Of a DNA stretch of 64,000 bases, positions 17,133 through 26,534 are shown piece after piece. Every line of letters starts with the position of its first letter. Within the stretch, counting starts at the first letter, position 1. The translations under genes were made by a program, and so were the position numbers. Location: the NCBI GenBank assembly GCA_902475025.1, contig CABRXX010000010.1:1-64000 (forward strand), read 5' to 3'. The notes beneath the pieces are model-generated. The model saw only the letters and a program-made list of their open reading frames with translations, did no database searches and was not told where the DNA came from. This DNA is from Merdiplasma sp905207905 (GTDB lineage: Bacteria; Bacillota; Clostridia; Lachnospirales; Lachnospiraceae).

Positions 17133-19133
17133 ATGGCAAGTTTCTTTTCAATCAACCTGTCTGGCTATGTAAAAGCCGGCGCAGGCAATGATATTTCCAA
17201 GTTCAAGGCATACGGCAGAAATTTTAAAAGGACGGCTCTCCTGATTGTCCCGCTGTGCACACTGCTGTTCTTTCCTGTCAGGGCAGCGGCAGTGTTTTTT
17301 ACCCCAGAACCCACAGGAAGCGGGGATACTGTCTATGTAGCGGGAAATCCGAACTGGTATCCTGTGGAGTATTACGATGAGGAAAGTCAGTCCTATAGGG
17401 GGATTCTTCCTGAATTGCTGGAGCAAGTCGCCCAAAAAACAGGGCTGAAATTTACCTATGTGGAGTCCGGCAGGGATGATAAACGGCGGTTCCTTGCGGA
17501 AAATAAGCAGGTGGAATTGATTTCCGGCTGCAGAACAGATGACAGCTGGATTCAAGAGGACGGATTGCAGGTCAGCGCCTCGATGCTTTCCATCCCTGCG
17601 GCAGATGGCTCTATCAATGTCTGTCTGGCTTTTACCCAAATTGCAGATGAGGAACTGATTTCCTGTGTAGAAAAGGCTTTGACTGAGCTGACTTCACAGG
17701 AGATTGCAGGAATTTCCGTTCAGTTTTTGATGGAGCATGAATCGGAACCGCAGTTCTCCTGGGTGTTCATTACGGCGACAGCGGCGGCTGTTTTATTGGT
17801 TCTGAATATCATACTGGCAGTCAGGCTGCGGCGTTATCGAAAAACATCGGTTCAGGACGAGCGCATCGATTCCCTCACGGATATTTGGAACAAAAACTAT
17901 TTCATTGAATTTTTTGAGAAGTTTATCTCCGATCAGTACCGGAATCTTTATTGTGTCGCCTATATTGGTTTTGATATTGTGCGTGTGAATCAGTATTATG
18001 GCGAGAGTGCTGCAGAGGAACAACTGCGATTTGCAGCCAATGAATTGCAGTTGAGTACCAGAGACAATGAAGTTATTGCCAGAGTCAGCGGCGGCGGTTT
18101 TGCGGTAGCCCGCCCCGGCAGCAGCGAACAGGAGATTCAAACCTGGATTACGCAGCTGCTGGAACGGCTGAATCAGTATACGGATCGTTATAAAAAGGAT
18201 TATCGGCCACTTTTCCGCGCGGGAATTTATAAGCTTCAGTCTTCAGACCGAAACTGTGAAACCGCTTTATTTAACGCCCGTCAGGGCTATCGTCAGGCCA
18301 TCAGTAAGGACATCCCCTTTGCATTTGCCCGGACAGAATATCTGAGGCGGGAAAATGAACAGCTTCAATTGAAAAAACAGACGCTGGATGCTTTGCAAAA
18401 CCGGGAATTCCATATGTTTCTTCAGCTTGTTGTCCGAGGAAAGGATGGCGAGATCTGCGGAGGGGAAGCGGTCTCCCGGTGGGAGCATCCCCAGAAGGGA
18501 CTTCTGTTTCCCGGAAGGTACATCGAGCTGATGGAAGCTGAGGGAACGATCACCGAGCTGGACTTCTATATTTTCGAAGAGGCTTGCCGTCAGCTGGAGC
18601 AATGGAAGAAGGAAGGGCGCCGTCTGTATCTTTCCTGCAACTTTTCCAGAATCACGATCGGCAGAGCATCTTTTGTTCCTCGCGTTGAGAATATTTCGAA
18701 AAGGTTTTGCTTTGACCATGACCTTCTGGTCATGGAGATCACAGAGGATGCGGTGGAAACCAATAAGCAGGTAGCCTTTGACAACATCTCCCGCTGTAAG
18801 GACATGGGCTTTCGCATTGCGCTGGATGATGCCGGAAGCGGCTATACCTCTTTTGCCGATCTGCGGGATTATCCCATCGATGTAGTGAAGATTGACCGTT
18901 CCATTCTGAATTCGGCTGTCACGCTGCGTGGAGCTGCCCTGTTGCGGGGTATCACGGCTCTGGTGCATAATCTGGATATGAGAGTTCTTTGCGAGGGCGC
19001 TGAGACGAAGGCTCAGGCAGAGATGCTCCGGGATATTGGATGCGACTATATTCAGGGATATTACTTTTATCGTCCCCTGCCCCTGAAAGAGATTAATCGT
19101 ATTTTGAAGGAAAAATATGAGATGAAACGGTAG
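17133..19133 (+). CDS. Sensor c-di-GMP protein: SBP_bac_3-like, TM, degenerate GGDEF, EAL
   Basis: This 666-residue protein has an N-terminal membrane/signal segment (TALLIVPLCTLLFF). A short extracytoplasmic domain follows whose NPNWYPVEYYDE and GILPELLEQVA stretches resemble family 3 solute-binding proteins, about 60 residues shorter than usual. A TM helix (VFITATAAAVLLVLNIILAV) leads to a GGDEF domain with SGGGF at 319-323, which should be inactive. The EAL domain keeps GEAVSRW (Glu445), NFSR, EITED, DDAGSGYTS, KIDR, CEGAET and QGYYF, so it may be an active phosphodiesterase. It closes the operon opened by a protein with an intact GGDEF, giving a possible local make-and-break pair. The ribosome site is AAGGAG. 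Confidence 0.88.
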   Translation: MASFFSINLSGYVKAGAGNDISKFKAYGRNFKRTALLIVPLCTLLFFPVRAAAVFFTPEPTGSGDTVYVAGNPNWYPVEYYDEESQSYRGILPELLEQVAQKTGLKFTYVESGRDDKRRFLAENKQVELISGCRTDDSWIQEDGLQVSASMLSIPAADGSINVCLAFTQIADEELISCVEKALTELTSQEIAGISVQFLMEHESEPQFSWVFITATAAAVLLVLNIILAVRLRRYRKTSVQDERIDSLTDIWNKNYFIEFFEKFISDQYRNLYCVAYIGFDIVRVNQYYGESAAEEQLRFAANELQLSTRDNEVIARVSGGGFAVARPGSSEQEIQTWITQLLERLNQYTDRYKKDYRPLFRAGIYKLQSSDRNCETALFNARQGYRQAISKDIPFAFARTEYLRRENEQLQLKKQTLDALQNREFHMFLQLVVRGKDGEICGGEAVSRWEHPQKGLLFPGRYIELMEAEGTITELDFYIFEEACRQLEQWKKEGRRLYLSCNFSRITIGRASFVPRVENISKRFCFDHDLLVMEITEDAVETNKQVAFDNISRCKDMGFRIALDDAGSGYTSFADLRDYPIDVVKIDRSILNSAVTLRGAALLRGITALVHNLDMRVLCEGAETKAQAEMLRDIGCDYIQGYYFYRPLPLKEINRILKEKYEMKR

Positions 19134-19288
19134 CTATGTGATGCAGGGAACTGCTGCAGAGAAATGAAAAATTTAGGCATCTGTAAGGTGCATCATGCAG
19201 AATATGTATAACACATATAAAAATAGAGACATTATAGTAAAAAAACTAAACAGTTTTTAAAATATTTACAGATATACATAAAAAATAC

Positions 19289-19317
19289 TTGTTAAATTTA
19301 GACAAAAGTGTTAACAT
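19289..19317 (+). promoter_or_regulatory. Candidate promoter of the nucleoside operon
   Basis: TTGTTA (19289-19294), 17 bases, TAACAT (19312-19317). The arms TGTTAA (19290-19295) and TTAACA (19311-19316) form an inverted repeat across the spacer, which could be an operator. No purine riboswitch core is visible in the gap 19134-19377. Confidence 0.4.
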
Positions 19318-19377
19318 GATAATTACTAGATTATATGTTTCGTCAAAGGTGGAAAACAAAAAAGGAGGATGAGTGAC

Positions 19378-20424
19378 ATGAAAAAACTTATTGCAGTATC
19401 AATGGCAGCGGCAATGGCGTTGAGCATGGGTGGAATGGCTGTTATGGCAGAAGAAGCAGCTTCTGACGAGCCGATCCGCGTGTGTATCGTTTACACAGGA
19501 ACCCTTGGAGACAAGAGCTACAATGACTCCTGCAATGAAGGCGCACAGAGGGCTGTGGAAGACTTCGGAATTGAATTAAAGAGCCTCGAAGGCGCAACTG
19601 CAGATGAATGGAAAGCAAATCTGCTGGCTGCATGTGAAGATGATTATGACCTGATCATTGGCGCATCCTCCAATATTGCTGATTTCATCACAGAGTATGG
19701 CCCCAGTTACCCGGATACCAAATTTGCGGTGATTGATACCACCATTGATCTTCCCAATGTAGAATCCATCAGCTTTGCGCAGAATCAGGGATCTTTCCTG
19801 GCAGGCGCTGCTGCGGCTATGTTTACACAGAAAACAGACATTGAAGGCGTCAATGAGGACCACATCATCGGATGGGTAGGCGGCATGGACATTCCGGTGC
19901 TTCATGACTTCTATGTTGGTTATGAGCAGGGTGCAAAGTACATTGATCCGGATATTCAGATCCTGCAGGCCTTTGCAGGCGAATGGTCCAACCCGCTGAA
20001 GGGCAAAGAGCTGACGCTGGCACAGTATGACCAGGGAGCAGATATTGTTATGAACGTGGCATCCGGTACTGGCGCAGGTGTCCTGGAGGCTGCAGCAGAG
20101 GCTGGAAAATATGCCATCGGCGTTGATTTGAATCAGGATAATGATCAGCCGGGCAGCGTTCTTACTTCCATGGTAAAACGTGTGGACAATGCATGCTATC
20201 TGGTAATTCAGTCTGTTGTTGACGGTACTTTTGAAGGCGGAAGCACACAGTACCTTGACCTGTCTCTGGGCGGTGTGAGCCTGACGGATTTCTCTGTTAT
20301 GAAGGAAGCTCTGGGCGATCAGTTCCCACAGGACATTGTGGATAAAGTGGAAGAGCTGAGTCAGCAGATCATTGACGGTGAGATCGTGGTAGAAAACTAC
20401 GAAGGATTTGGACCGGAAGCATAA
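19378..20424 (+). CDS. BMP-family nucleoside ABC transporter substrate-binding protein
   Basis: This protein has about 348 residues. ATG 19369 directly touches the GGAGG ribosome site, so ATG 19378 at 9-base spacing is the start. A signal peptide ends MAVMAEEA. The mature part shows BMP landmarks: VYTGTLGDKSYND, AFAGEWSNPLKG and IGVDLNQDNDQPGSVLTSM. BMP proteins bind nucleosides or related ligands. The downstream nucleoside hydrolase supports that here. Unlike most family members there is no lipobox cysteine. A hairpin separates it from the ATPase gene, consistent with higher expression of the binding protein. Confidence 0.9.
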   Translation: MKKLIAVSMAAAMALSMGGMAVMAEEAASDEPIRVCIVYTGTLGDKSYNDSCNEGAQRAVEDFGIELKSLEGATADEWKANLLAACEDDYDLIIGASSNIADFITEYGPSYPDTKFAVIDTTIDLPNVESISFAQNQGSFLAGAAAAMFTQKTDIEGVNEDHIIGWVGGMDIPVLHDFYVGYEQGAKYIDPDIQILQAFAGEWSNPLKGKELTLAQYDQGADIVMNVASGTGAGVLEAAAEAGKYAIGVDLNQDNDQPGSVLTSMVKRVDNACYLVIQSVVDGTFEGGSTQYLDLSLGGVSLTDFSVMKEALGDQFPQDIVDKVEELSQQIIDGEIVVENYEGFGPEA

Positions 20425-20460
20425 TTGCTGAATGAATAAACAAAAAGAAGCTTGAAAAAA

Positions 20461-20498
20461 ACAAGCCGCTGTGCTGCGAAGGTGGCACAGCGGCTTGT
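20461..20498 (+). terminator. Intra-operon hairpin after the binding-protein gene
   Basis: A perfect 14-bp GC-rich stem (20461-20474 with 20485-20498) with a 10-base loop, preceded by an A-run and followed by only a weak T-tract. It probably terminates part of the transcripts or protects the upstream mRNA. Confidence 0.75.
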
Positions 20499-20531
20499 TC
20501 GACTTATAATTCAGACAAAGAGGTAAAAACA

Positions 20532-22067
20532 ATGAGCGATTATGTAGTAGAAATGCATGACATTGTCAAGACCTTCGGAACTGTTCAGGCGGTTAAGAAT
20601 GGAGAATTTACTCTGAAAAAGGGGGAGATCCATTCTCTGATCGGGGAAAACGGAGCGGGAAAGTCAACCATGATGAAGCTGCTGTACGGAATGTATCCCA
20701 TTGACAGCGGCAGCGTTATCATCAAGGGAGAAACAGTATCCGCCTTAACGCCAAAGACAGCCATTGAGCACGGTATTGGAATGGTTCACCAGGAATTTAT
20801 GCTGGTGGGGGGGCTGTCGGTACTGGAAAATATTATCCTTGGTTTTGAACCGAAAAAAGGATTGAAGATTGATTTTGATAAGGCGAGAAAAGAGGTACAG
20901 AAATACATTGATGAATATCAGATGGAGGTTTCTCTTGACCGGAAGGTAAATCAGATTTCTGTGGGAGAGGCCCAGAGAGTGGAGATTATAAAGATCCTGA
21001 TGCGGGGGGCGGATACCATTATTCTGGATGAACCCACTGCAGTGCTGACGCCTCAGGAAGCTCAGAATCTTTTTATCATTCTGAACAATCTGAAAAATTC
21101 AGGGAGATCCATTGTATTTATTTCCCATAAGCTGGATGAGGTGATGGAGATTTCCGACCGCATTACGGTAATGCGCCAGGGGCAGTATATGGGGACGGTG
21201 GACAAAAAAGATACCTCTCCTAAGGATCTGACAAAGCGGATGATCGGGCGGGAAGTATTCCTGAATATTGAGAAGAATTATGACAAGGCCGGAGCAGTGA
21301 TTCTGGATGTGCAGGATGTGTGGATTCCCAGCCAGAAAGAGACTTCCAAGATCCGGGGCATCTCTTTCCAGGTGCGGGAAGGGGAGATTGTGGGCATTGC
21401 CGGTATTGACGGAAATGGCCAGAGCGAGCTGGTGGAAGCCATCACCGGACTGAGGAAGGTGGAAAAAGGCAAGGTTTTTGTATGCGGACAGGATGTGACC
21501 AATAAAAAGCCAAGAGGGATTCGAAAGGCAGGACTGGCCCATATTCCGGAGGATCGGAATAAAACCGGTCTGGACCGGGCCATGACTATTCAGGAAAATC
21601 TGGTTTCTGTGACCATTGATGATCCAAAATATACCAGGCATGGTCTGTTAAACGGAAAGGCGCAGGAAGTGTTTGCCAATGAAATGATCAGGGCCTTTGA
21701 CATCCGTCCCACGGATCCCAAGCTGCCCACTTCCTCTCTTTCCGGAGGAAACGCACAGAAAGTAGTGGTGGCCAGAGAGGTTTCCCAGCACACGAAACTT
21801 CTGGTAGCGTCTCAGCCTACCAGAGGTGTGGATATCGGAGCCATCGAGATCATCCGGAACACGCTGGAGAAGGCAAAGCAGGAAGGCTGCGGTGTTTTGC
21901 TGATCTCAGCGGAGTTAGAAGAAATCATGGCGCTTTCAGACCGCATCATTGTTATGTGCGAAGGCAGGATCACAGGGGAGATGATGGCTTCTGAAGCAAA
22001 TGAGAGTTCTTTGGGACTGCTGATGATGGGCGGAAGAAGTGCAGGGAAGGAAGGGGTAGAGAAATGA
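20532..22067 (+). CDS. BMP-type nucleoside ABC transporter ATP-binding protein
   Basis: This 511-residue protein with two fused ABC domains is similar to YufO/NupA-type ATPases. Domain 1 has Walker A GENGAGKST, signature ISVGEAQ and Walker B TIILDEPTAVL. Domain 2 has the degenerate GIDGNGQSE, signature LSGGNAQK and a Walker B region LLVASQPTRGVDIG in which the usual Asp-Glu is Ser-Gln, as is common in this half of the family. It pairs with two permeases encoded directly downstream with 4-base overlaps. Together they import nucleosides. Confidence 0.92.
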   Translation: MSDYVVEMHDIVKTFGTVQAVKNGEFTLKKGEIHSLIGENGAGKSTMMKLLYGMYPIDSGSVIIKGETVSALTPKTAIEHGIGMVHQEFMLVGGLSVLENIILGFEPKKGLKIDFDKARKEVQKYIDEYQMEVSLDRKVNQISVGEAQRVEIIKILMRGADTIILDEPTAVLTPQEAQNLFIILNNLKNSGRSIVFISHKLDEVMEISDRITVMRQGQYMGTVDKKDTSPKDLTKRMIGREVFLNIEKNYDKAGAVILDVQDVWIPSQKETSKIRGISFQVREGEIVGIAGIDGNGQSELVEAITGLRKVEKGKVFVCGQDVTNKKPRGIRKAGLAHIPEDRNKTGLDRAMTIQENLVSVTIDDPKYTRHGLLNGKAQEVFANEMIRAFDIRPTDPKLPTSSLSGGNAQKVVVAREVSQHTKLLVASQPTRGVDIGAIEIIRNTLEKAKQEGCGVLLISAELEEIMALSDRIIVMCEGRITGEMMASEANESSLGLLMMGGRSAGKEGVEK

Positions 22068-23128
22068 GCAAATTTAAAGACGGTTTTATCAGAATCCTGC
22101 TCACAATGCTGCTTACATTTCTCATCGGAGCGGTTTTGATCGTTGCGATTGGAGAGAGTCCCATTACTGCATACACAGCATTGCTTAAGGGGGCGTTTGT
22201 TGGAAAGTTAAATCTGGGTACTACCCTGGCCAGCTTTACTCCGCTTTTGCTTACCTCCTGCGCCTTTGTAGTTGCAGCTCAGGTGGGAGCATTCAACGTA
22301 GGCGTGGAAGGCGAGGTATTCCTGGGAGGCATTACGGCGGCCTACATTGGCTACAAGTGGACGTTCCTTCCAAAGCCTCTGCTTCTTCTGGCCTGCTTTG
22401 CAGGAGCTATGGTAGTGGCAGGGCTGTGGGCGCTGATTCCGGCAGTTTTGAGGGCGTATTACAATGTCAATGAAGTGTGTACTACTATTTTAATGAACTC
22501 TGTGGCCTTGTATATTACTTCTTACCTGGTATCAGGCCCCATGTCTGCAGGGTCTGCCAATCCCCAGTCTCCGGATGTGGCAGTGAGGCTGCCTCAGATC
22601 TTAAAGCCCAGCAGTTTGAATGTAGGGATTTTTATTGCAATAGCGCTGGTACTGGCAGTGATTTTCATGCTGTACCGCACCAATATGGGCTACAAGTTCC
22701 GCATGGTGGGAACCAATCCCAATACGGCTGATTACGTGGGAATCAATTCCAAAGGCATCTTTATCAAAGCCATGGTGATTTCCGGAATTCTGGGAGGGAT
22801 TGCAGGGGCCATTGAAGTACTGGGGGTTTACGGCTATTTCCTGAACAATTTTGCAATGAATCTGGGCAGCAATGGCATGCTGGCAGCCCTGATTGTAAAG
22901 AGTAATGTAGTGGCAACTCCCTTTATGGCATTCTTCCTGGCCGTACTGAAATCAGGTGCAATGGGAATGCAGCAGGCTACCGGTATTCCCAAAGGCCTGG
23001 TGGATACCATTACCGCAATTTTTATTATCATTGCCACCATGGAGACGCTGTTTGATTTCCTGAAAGAGAGAAAAAGGAAAAAACCGGCGATCCCGGCACC
23101 GAAGGCGGAAGGAGGTAATGAGCGATGA
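22064..23128 (+). CDS. Nucleoside ABC transporter permease 1, YufP type
   Basis: A 354-residue membrane protein with about eight to ten helices. It has the family features GAFNVGVEGEVFLGG, YYNVNEVCTTILMN and FRMVGTNPNTADYVGI (the ATPase-contacting loop). It overlaps the ATPase gene by ATGA and the next permease by 4 bases. It is one half of a heterodimeric nucleoside channel. Residue composition and operon position make the family call firm. Ligand preference cannot be read. Confidence 0.92.
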   Translation: MSKFKDGFIRILLTMLLTFLIGAVLIVAIGESPITAYTALLKGAFVGKLNLGTTLASFTPLLLTSCAFVVAAQVGAFNVGVEGEVFLGGITAAYIGYKWTFLPKPLLLLACFAGAMVVAGLWALIPAVLRAYYNVNEVCTTILMNSVALYITSYLVSGPMSAGSANPQSPDVAVRLPQILKPSSLNVGIFIAIALVLAVIFMLYRTNMGYKFRMVGTNPNTADYVGINSKGIFIKAMVISGILGGIAGAIEVLGVYGYFLNNFAMNLGSNGMLAALIVKSNVVATPFMAFFLAVLKSGAMGMQQATGIPKGLVDTITAIFIIIATMETLFDFLKERKRKKPAIPAPKAEGGNER

Positions 23129-24078
23129 TTGATATCTTAAGCAAGGTAATGAATTTATCTCTGATCTACGCAACGTTCCGGGCAGCTACGCCGATTATTT
23201 TTGCTGCGTTGTGCGCTTCCGTGACCCAGCAGGCCAATATCCTGAACATTGGTACAGAGGGTATCATGCTGGTGGGAGCTTTCTTTGCAGTGATCGTAAG
23301 TTACTTTACCGGAAGCTGGTTTCTGGGGATTCTGGCGGCCATGCTGGCGGGGCTTGTGATCGCCATGATCATGGCAGTGGGGCATATCCGTTTTGGAGCA
23401 GATATCTGCGGTATCGGCATGGGAATCAATATGCTGGCGCTGGCAGTAACCAAATTTTTGCTTCAGGCCATGTTTGGAAAAAACGGATCTTTCTCCAGCC
23501 CGGATATTGTGACTATCCCAAAAGTTCATATCCCTTTCCTGGATAATATAGAAGTGCTGAATAAAATATTCAACAACTGGAATCTGCTGGAATGGGTGGC
23601 CATCATTATGATCGGCGTACTTTACTTTGCAATCTATAAAACCGTCTGGGGACTGCGGCTCCGGGCAGTGGGACAGTTTCCGGAGGCGGCAAAGACAGCG
23701 GCTATCAATGTGAATGCAGTAAAATACCGGGCAATGGCAATTTCCGGTCTTCTGGGAGGACTGGCAGGCGCTCATCTTTCTTTGGGCTACAGCAGCCAGT
23801 TTGTAGAAAATATGACCAGCAGCAGAGGCTTCATGGGCGTGGCGGCCATGTACTTTGGCGGAGCCAATCCGGTGAAGGCTTCCCTGGGATGTCTCCTGTT
23901 CGGCTTCGCAGATTCTGTGGGAGCCAGACTTCAGGCATACGGGCTTCCCTCTCAGTTTGTGCTGATGATGCCCTATATTGTTACGGTTCTGGTACTTACC
24001 ATTTCCATGGCTGCACAGATGCGTATCAGCAGGAAAAAACAGTCTTCTCTGCTGACGGCAGGAGGCAGGCACAGATAG
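23125..24078 (+). CDS. Nucleoside ABC transporter permease 2, YufQ type
   Basis: A 317-residue membrane protein starting within the end of the first permease gene. It shows QQANILNIGTEGIMLVGAF, the LRAVGQFPEAAKTAAI coupling loop and ISGLLGGLAGAHLSLGY, typical of the second BMP-system permease. It forms the partner half of the nucleoside channel. The nucleoside hydrolase gene starts 16 bases after its stop. Confidence 0.92.
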   Translation: MIDILSKVMNLSLIYATFRAATPIIFAALCASVTQQANILNIGTEGIMLVGAFFAVIVSYFTGSWFLGILAAMLAGLVIAMIMAVGHIRFGADICGIGMGINMLALAVTKFLLQAMFGKNGSFSSPDIVTIPKVHIPFLDNIEVLNKIFNNWNLLEWVAIIMIGVLYFAIYKTVWGLRLRAVGQFPEAAKTAAINVNAVKYRAMAISGLLGGLAGAHLSLGYSSQFVENMTSSRGFMGVAAMYFGGANPVKASLGCLLFGFADSVGARLQAYGLPSQFVLMMPYIVTVLVLTISMAAQMRISRKKQSSLLTAGGRHR

Positions 24079-24093
24079 AAAGGATGAAGGACA

Positions 24094-25029
24094 ATGGAAA
24101 AAATAAAGCTGATTCTTGACTGTGATCCCGGACATGACGATGCGGTGGCCATTTTGATGGCAGGGGGACATCCGGCCATTGATCTTCTGGCCATCACTGT
24201 GGTTTCCGGAAATCAGACACTGGAAAAGACGGCCATCAACGCCATGAATGTCTGCCAGTATCTGGGATTGGATATCCCGGTATATGCCGGATGTTCGGAG
24301 CCAATGGTGCGGAAAAAAATAACAGCCGGAGATATTCACGGAAAAACCGGCCTGGATGGCCCTGAATTTGAACCTTTGAACAGGACTTTGGGGGAAGAAC
24401 ATGCGGTGACCTTCCTTACAAGGAAGCTTATGGAATCGGAGGGGGATATCACGCTGGTGACCACCGGTCCTATGACGAATGTGGGAATGGCTATGCGCAT
24501 GGAACCCAGGATCATTCCGAAGATCAAACAGATCGTTTTTATGGGAGGAGCCTACACCAATGGAAATATCACGCCTGCAGCAGAGTTCAATATTGCCGCG
24601 GACGCAGAAGCTGCCTATGTGGTATTTAACAGCGGAGTGCCTGTTATCATGTGCGGTCTCGATATTACCAGGAAGGTGCTTTGCTATCCTGCCATTGTGG
24701 AGCGGATGGAACAGGTGGGTAATAAAGCTTCCAGACTGTTTGCAGATCTGATGCGCTTTTTCTGCAAGACTCAGAAGGAGGTATTTGGGTGGGAGGGAGG
24801 TCCGCTGCACGATCCCACCACCATTGCCTATCTGATTGATCCAAGCGTGCTGACACTGAAATATGTACACGGCAATGTGGAGATCCGCAGTGAAGAATCT
24901 TATGGAAGAACCAACTGTGATATGTTCCACTATATGAAGAAAGAGCCCAACATCCATGTGGCAGTGGATATTGATGTGGAAAAATTCTGGAATCTGGTGG
25001 AAACCTGTATCCGGTATTATGGGGATTAG
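24094..25029 (+). CDS. Nucleoside hydrolase, IunH/Rih family
   Basis: This 311-residue enzyme carries the diagnostic Ca2+-binding N-terminus LDCDPGHDDAVA. It also has TTGPMTNVGMAM, VFMGGAYTNGNITPAAEFNIAADAEAA, and near the C-terminus LHDPTTIAYLIDP with the last metal Asp. It splits ribonucleosides into base and ribose, and follows directly on a nucleoside importer, so import and first catabolic step are one operon. Purine versus pyrimidine preference cannot be fixed from sequence alone. Confidence 0.92.
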   Translation: MEKIKLILDCDPGHDDAVAILMAGGHPAIDLLAITVVSGNQTLEKTAINAMNVCQYLGLDIPVYAGCSEPMVRKKITAGDIHGKTGLDGPEFEPLNRTLGEEHAVTFLTRKLMESEGDITLVTTGPMTNVGMAMRMEPRIIPKIKQIVFMGGAYTNGNITPAAEFNIAADAEAAYVVFNSGVPVIMCGLDITRKVLCYPAIVERMEQVGNKASRLFADLMRFFCKTQKEVFGWEGGPLHDPTTIAYLIDPSVLTLKYVHGNVEIRSEESYGRTNCDMFHYMKKEPNIHVAVDIDVEKFWNLVETCIRYYGD

Positions 25030-25156
25030 CATACAGAGGAAAGTCAGGATAACTGTTCCGGGAGGGGGGCCGCCGGAGGTATTTTGCTCCCCATTTCCCT
25101 GGTTATCTGGTTTTGAACCATTGAAAATTTAGAAAGGGCAGGAGAAAAGAGAGCGT

Positions 25157-26440
25157 ATGGGCTTGTTGGAAGAAACACTTCAGGTGCATAAAGAAGAGTA
25201 CTTAGAACGTTTGAAAGAATTAATCAATATTGATACCCATGATCTGGGCCACGGTATTGAGGGCGGTCTGGAGAAAGAAGGACAGGATTATATGATATCT
25301 CTGTTCCGGTCTATGGGAGCGAATGAGATCGTTACAGATCCCATGGAAGAGGAAGTGATCCGGGAATGCTATGAGAAGTATCAGGAGGGCAATCTTGGGC
25401 ATGATCAGACAGACCGGTATAATGTATATGCGGTTTTTAAGGGAACAAAAGGCGGAAAAAGCATTTTGTTCAACAGCCACATGGATGTGATGCCGGAGGG
25501 AGATCCGAAGCAGTGGGAGACGCCTCCTTATCAGGCGGATGTGCGGAATGGAAAGGTGTATGGCCGGGGCGCAGCCGATATGAAGGGCGGTTTGATGGCC
25601 TCTGCCATGGCTGTGAAGCTGATTCGGGATGCAGGGCTGGAACTTCGCGGTGATGTGATTATTACATCAGTCTGCGACGAGGAAGGAGGGGGAAACGGTT
25701 CCATGCAGGCTGCAATGAGTGGGCTGAAGGCAGACGGGGTGGTAAACTGCGAAGGTACCTCCAGAGAACTGATTCTGGCACATATGGGCTGGGTATTTTT
25801 CCAGGTTCGTTTTCGAGGAAGAGCCTGTCATTCCGGCTGCAAAAAGGAAGGAGTCAGCGCCATTGATAAGGCGATGAAAGTTATTCAGGCCCTGAATGAG
25901 AAGGAACATGAATGGCTGTTGGAATACAAGCATCCCCTTTTGCCGGCCCCCAACCTGAATGTGGGAGTGATTCAGGGGGGAACTGCCGGTTCCACGGTTC
26001 CGGAGGAATGTATGTTTCAGACCTGCGTACATTTTGTTCCGGGGATCATGACCATGAAGCAGGTGATCGAGGAATTTACGGACACGGTAAACCGGACCGC
26101 AAAGGCGGATGTGTGGATGGAGCAGCATATGCCGGAGATCACCATTTATCAGACCGGCAACGGATTTGAGATGGATCCGGAGGATCCCTTTGTAAAAACC
26201 TTCCGGAATGCGTACAGAACTGTTTTCGGAAGGGAGGTTCCCATTGTAGGATCTCCTTCCGGCTGTGATTCCAGGCTGTGGAGGAACATTGCCAAATGCC
26301 CAACGATCCAGTACGGGCCGGGAGAACTGGCTCAGTGCCACGCCCTCAATGAATGTCTGGATCTGGAGGAGTACTGGCAGAGTATTCTGGTTTATGCCCA
26401 GTTGATTCTGGACTGGGGCAGCAAACCTGGAACACAGTAA
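25157..26440 (+). CDS. M20-family metallohydrolase, ArgE/DapE type
   Basis: This 427-residue enzyme has the M20 two-zinc site. SHMDVMPEGD gives the first His and Asp, GRGAADMKGG the bridging Asp, CDEEGGGNGS the catalytic Glu pair, and QCHALNECLDLEEY a C-terminal His. A dimerisation/lid domain is inserted in the middle. Family members remove acyl, carbamoyl or peptide groups from amino compounds. The position in a nucleoside operon suggests action on a nucleoside- or base-derived amide, but the substrate is unknown. The 128-base gap before it holds an imperfect GATAAC/GTTATC hairpin without a T-run. Confidence 0.85.
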   Translation: MGLLEETLQVHKEEYLERLKELINIDTHDLGHGIEGGLEKEGQDYMISLFRSMGANEIVTDPMEEEVIRECYEKYQEGNLGHDQTDRYNVYAVFKGTKGGKSILFNSHMDVMPEGDPKQWETPPYQADVRNGKVYGRGAADMKGGLMASAMAVKLIRDAGLELRGDVIITSVCDEEGGGNGSMQAAMSGLKADGVVNCEGTSRELILAHMGWVFFQVRFRGRACHSGCKKEGVSAIDKAMKVIQALNEKEHEWLLEYKHPLLPAPNLNVGVIQGGTAGSTVPEECMFQTCVHFVPGIMTMKQVIEEFTDTVNRTAKADVWMEQHMPEITIYQTGNGFEMDPEDPFVKTFRNAYRTVFGREVPIVGSPSGCDSRLWRNIAKCPTIQYGPGELAQCHALNECLDLEEYWQSILVYAQLILDWGSKPGTQ

Positions 26441-26534
26441 ACTGCGTGAGGCTTTTATCCTGGCGGTATTTGTCAGATATCCGCACAAGTACAGCTGAGA
26501 GACTCTATTTATAGAATTATGGAGGAAATGAATT

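Noticed and set aside
19134..19377. Purine riboswitch ahead of the nucleoside operon
   Set aside because: The conserved three-way-junction core of the purine aptamer is not present. Only an inverted repeat in the promoter is seen.
19576..20532. A 318-codon - strand frame opposite the BMP binding-protein gene
   Set aside because: There is no ribosome site or domain, and the + strand BMP protein is certain.
23155..25032. A 625-codon - strand open frame opposite the permease and nucleoside hydrolase genes
   Set aside because: It is rich in His, Cys and Ser in the way typical of shadows. It has no recognisable domain and opposes well-defined genes.
25040..25140. Terminator between the nucleoside hydrolase and the first M20 gene
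   Set aside because: GATAAC/GTTATC and GGGAG/CTCCC can pair, but imperfectly and without a T-run, so I do not call it a terminator.
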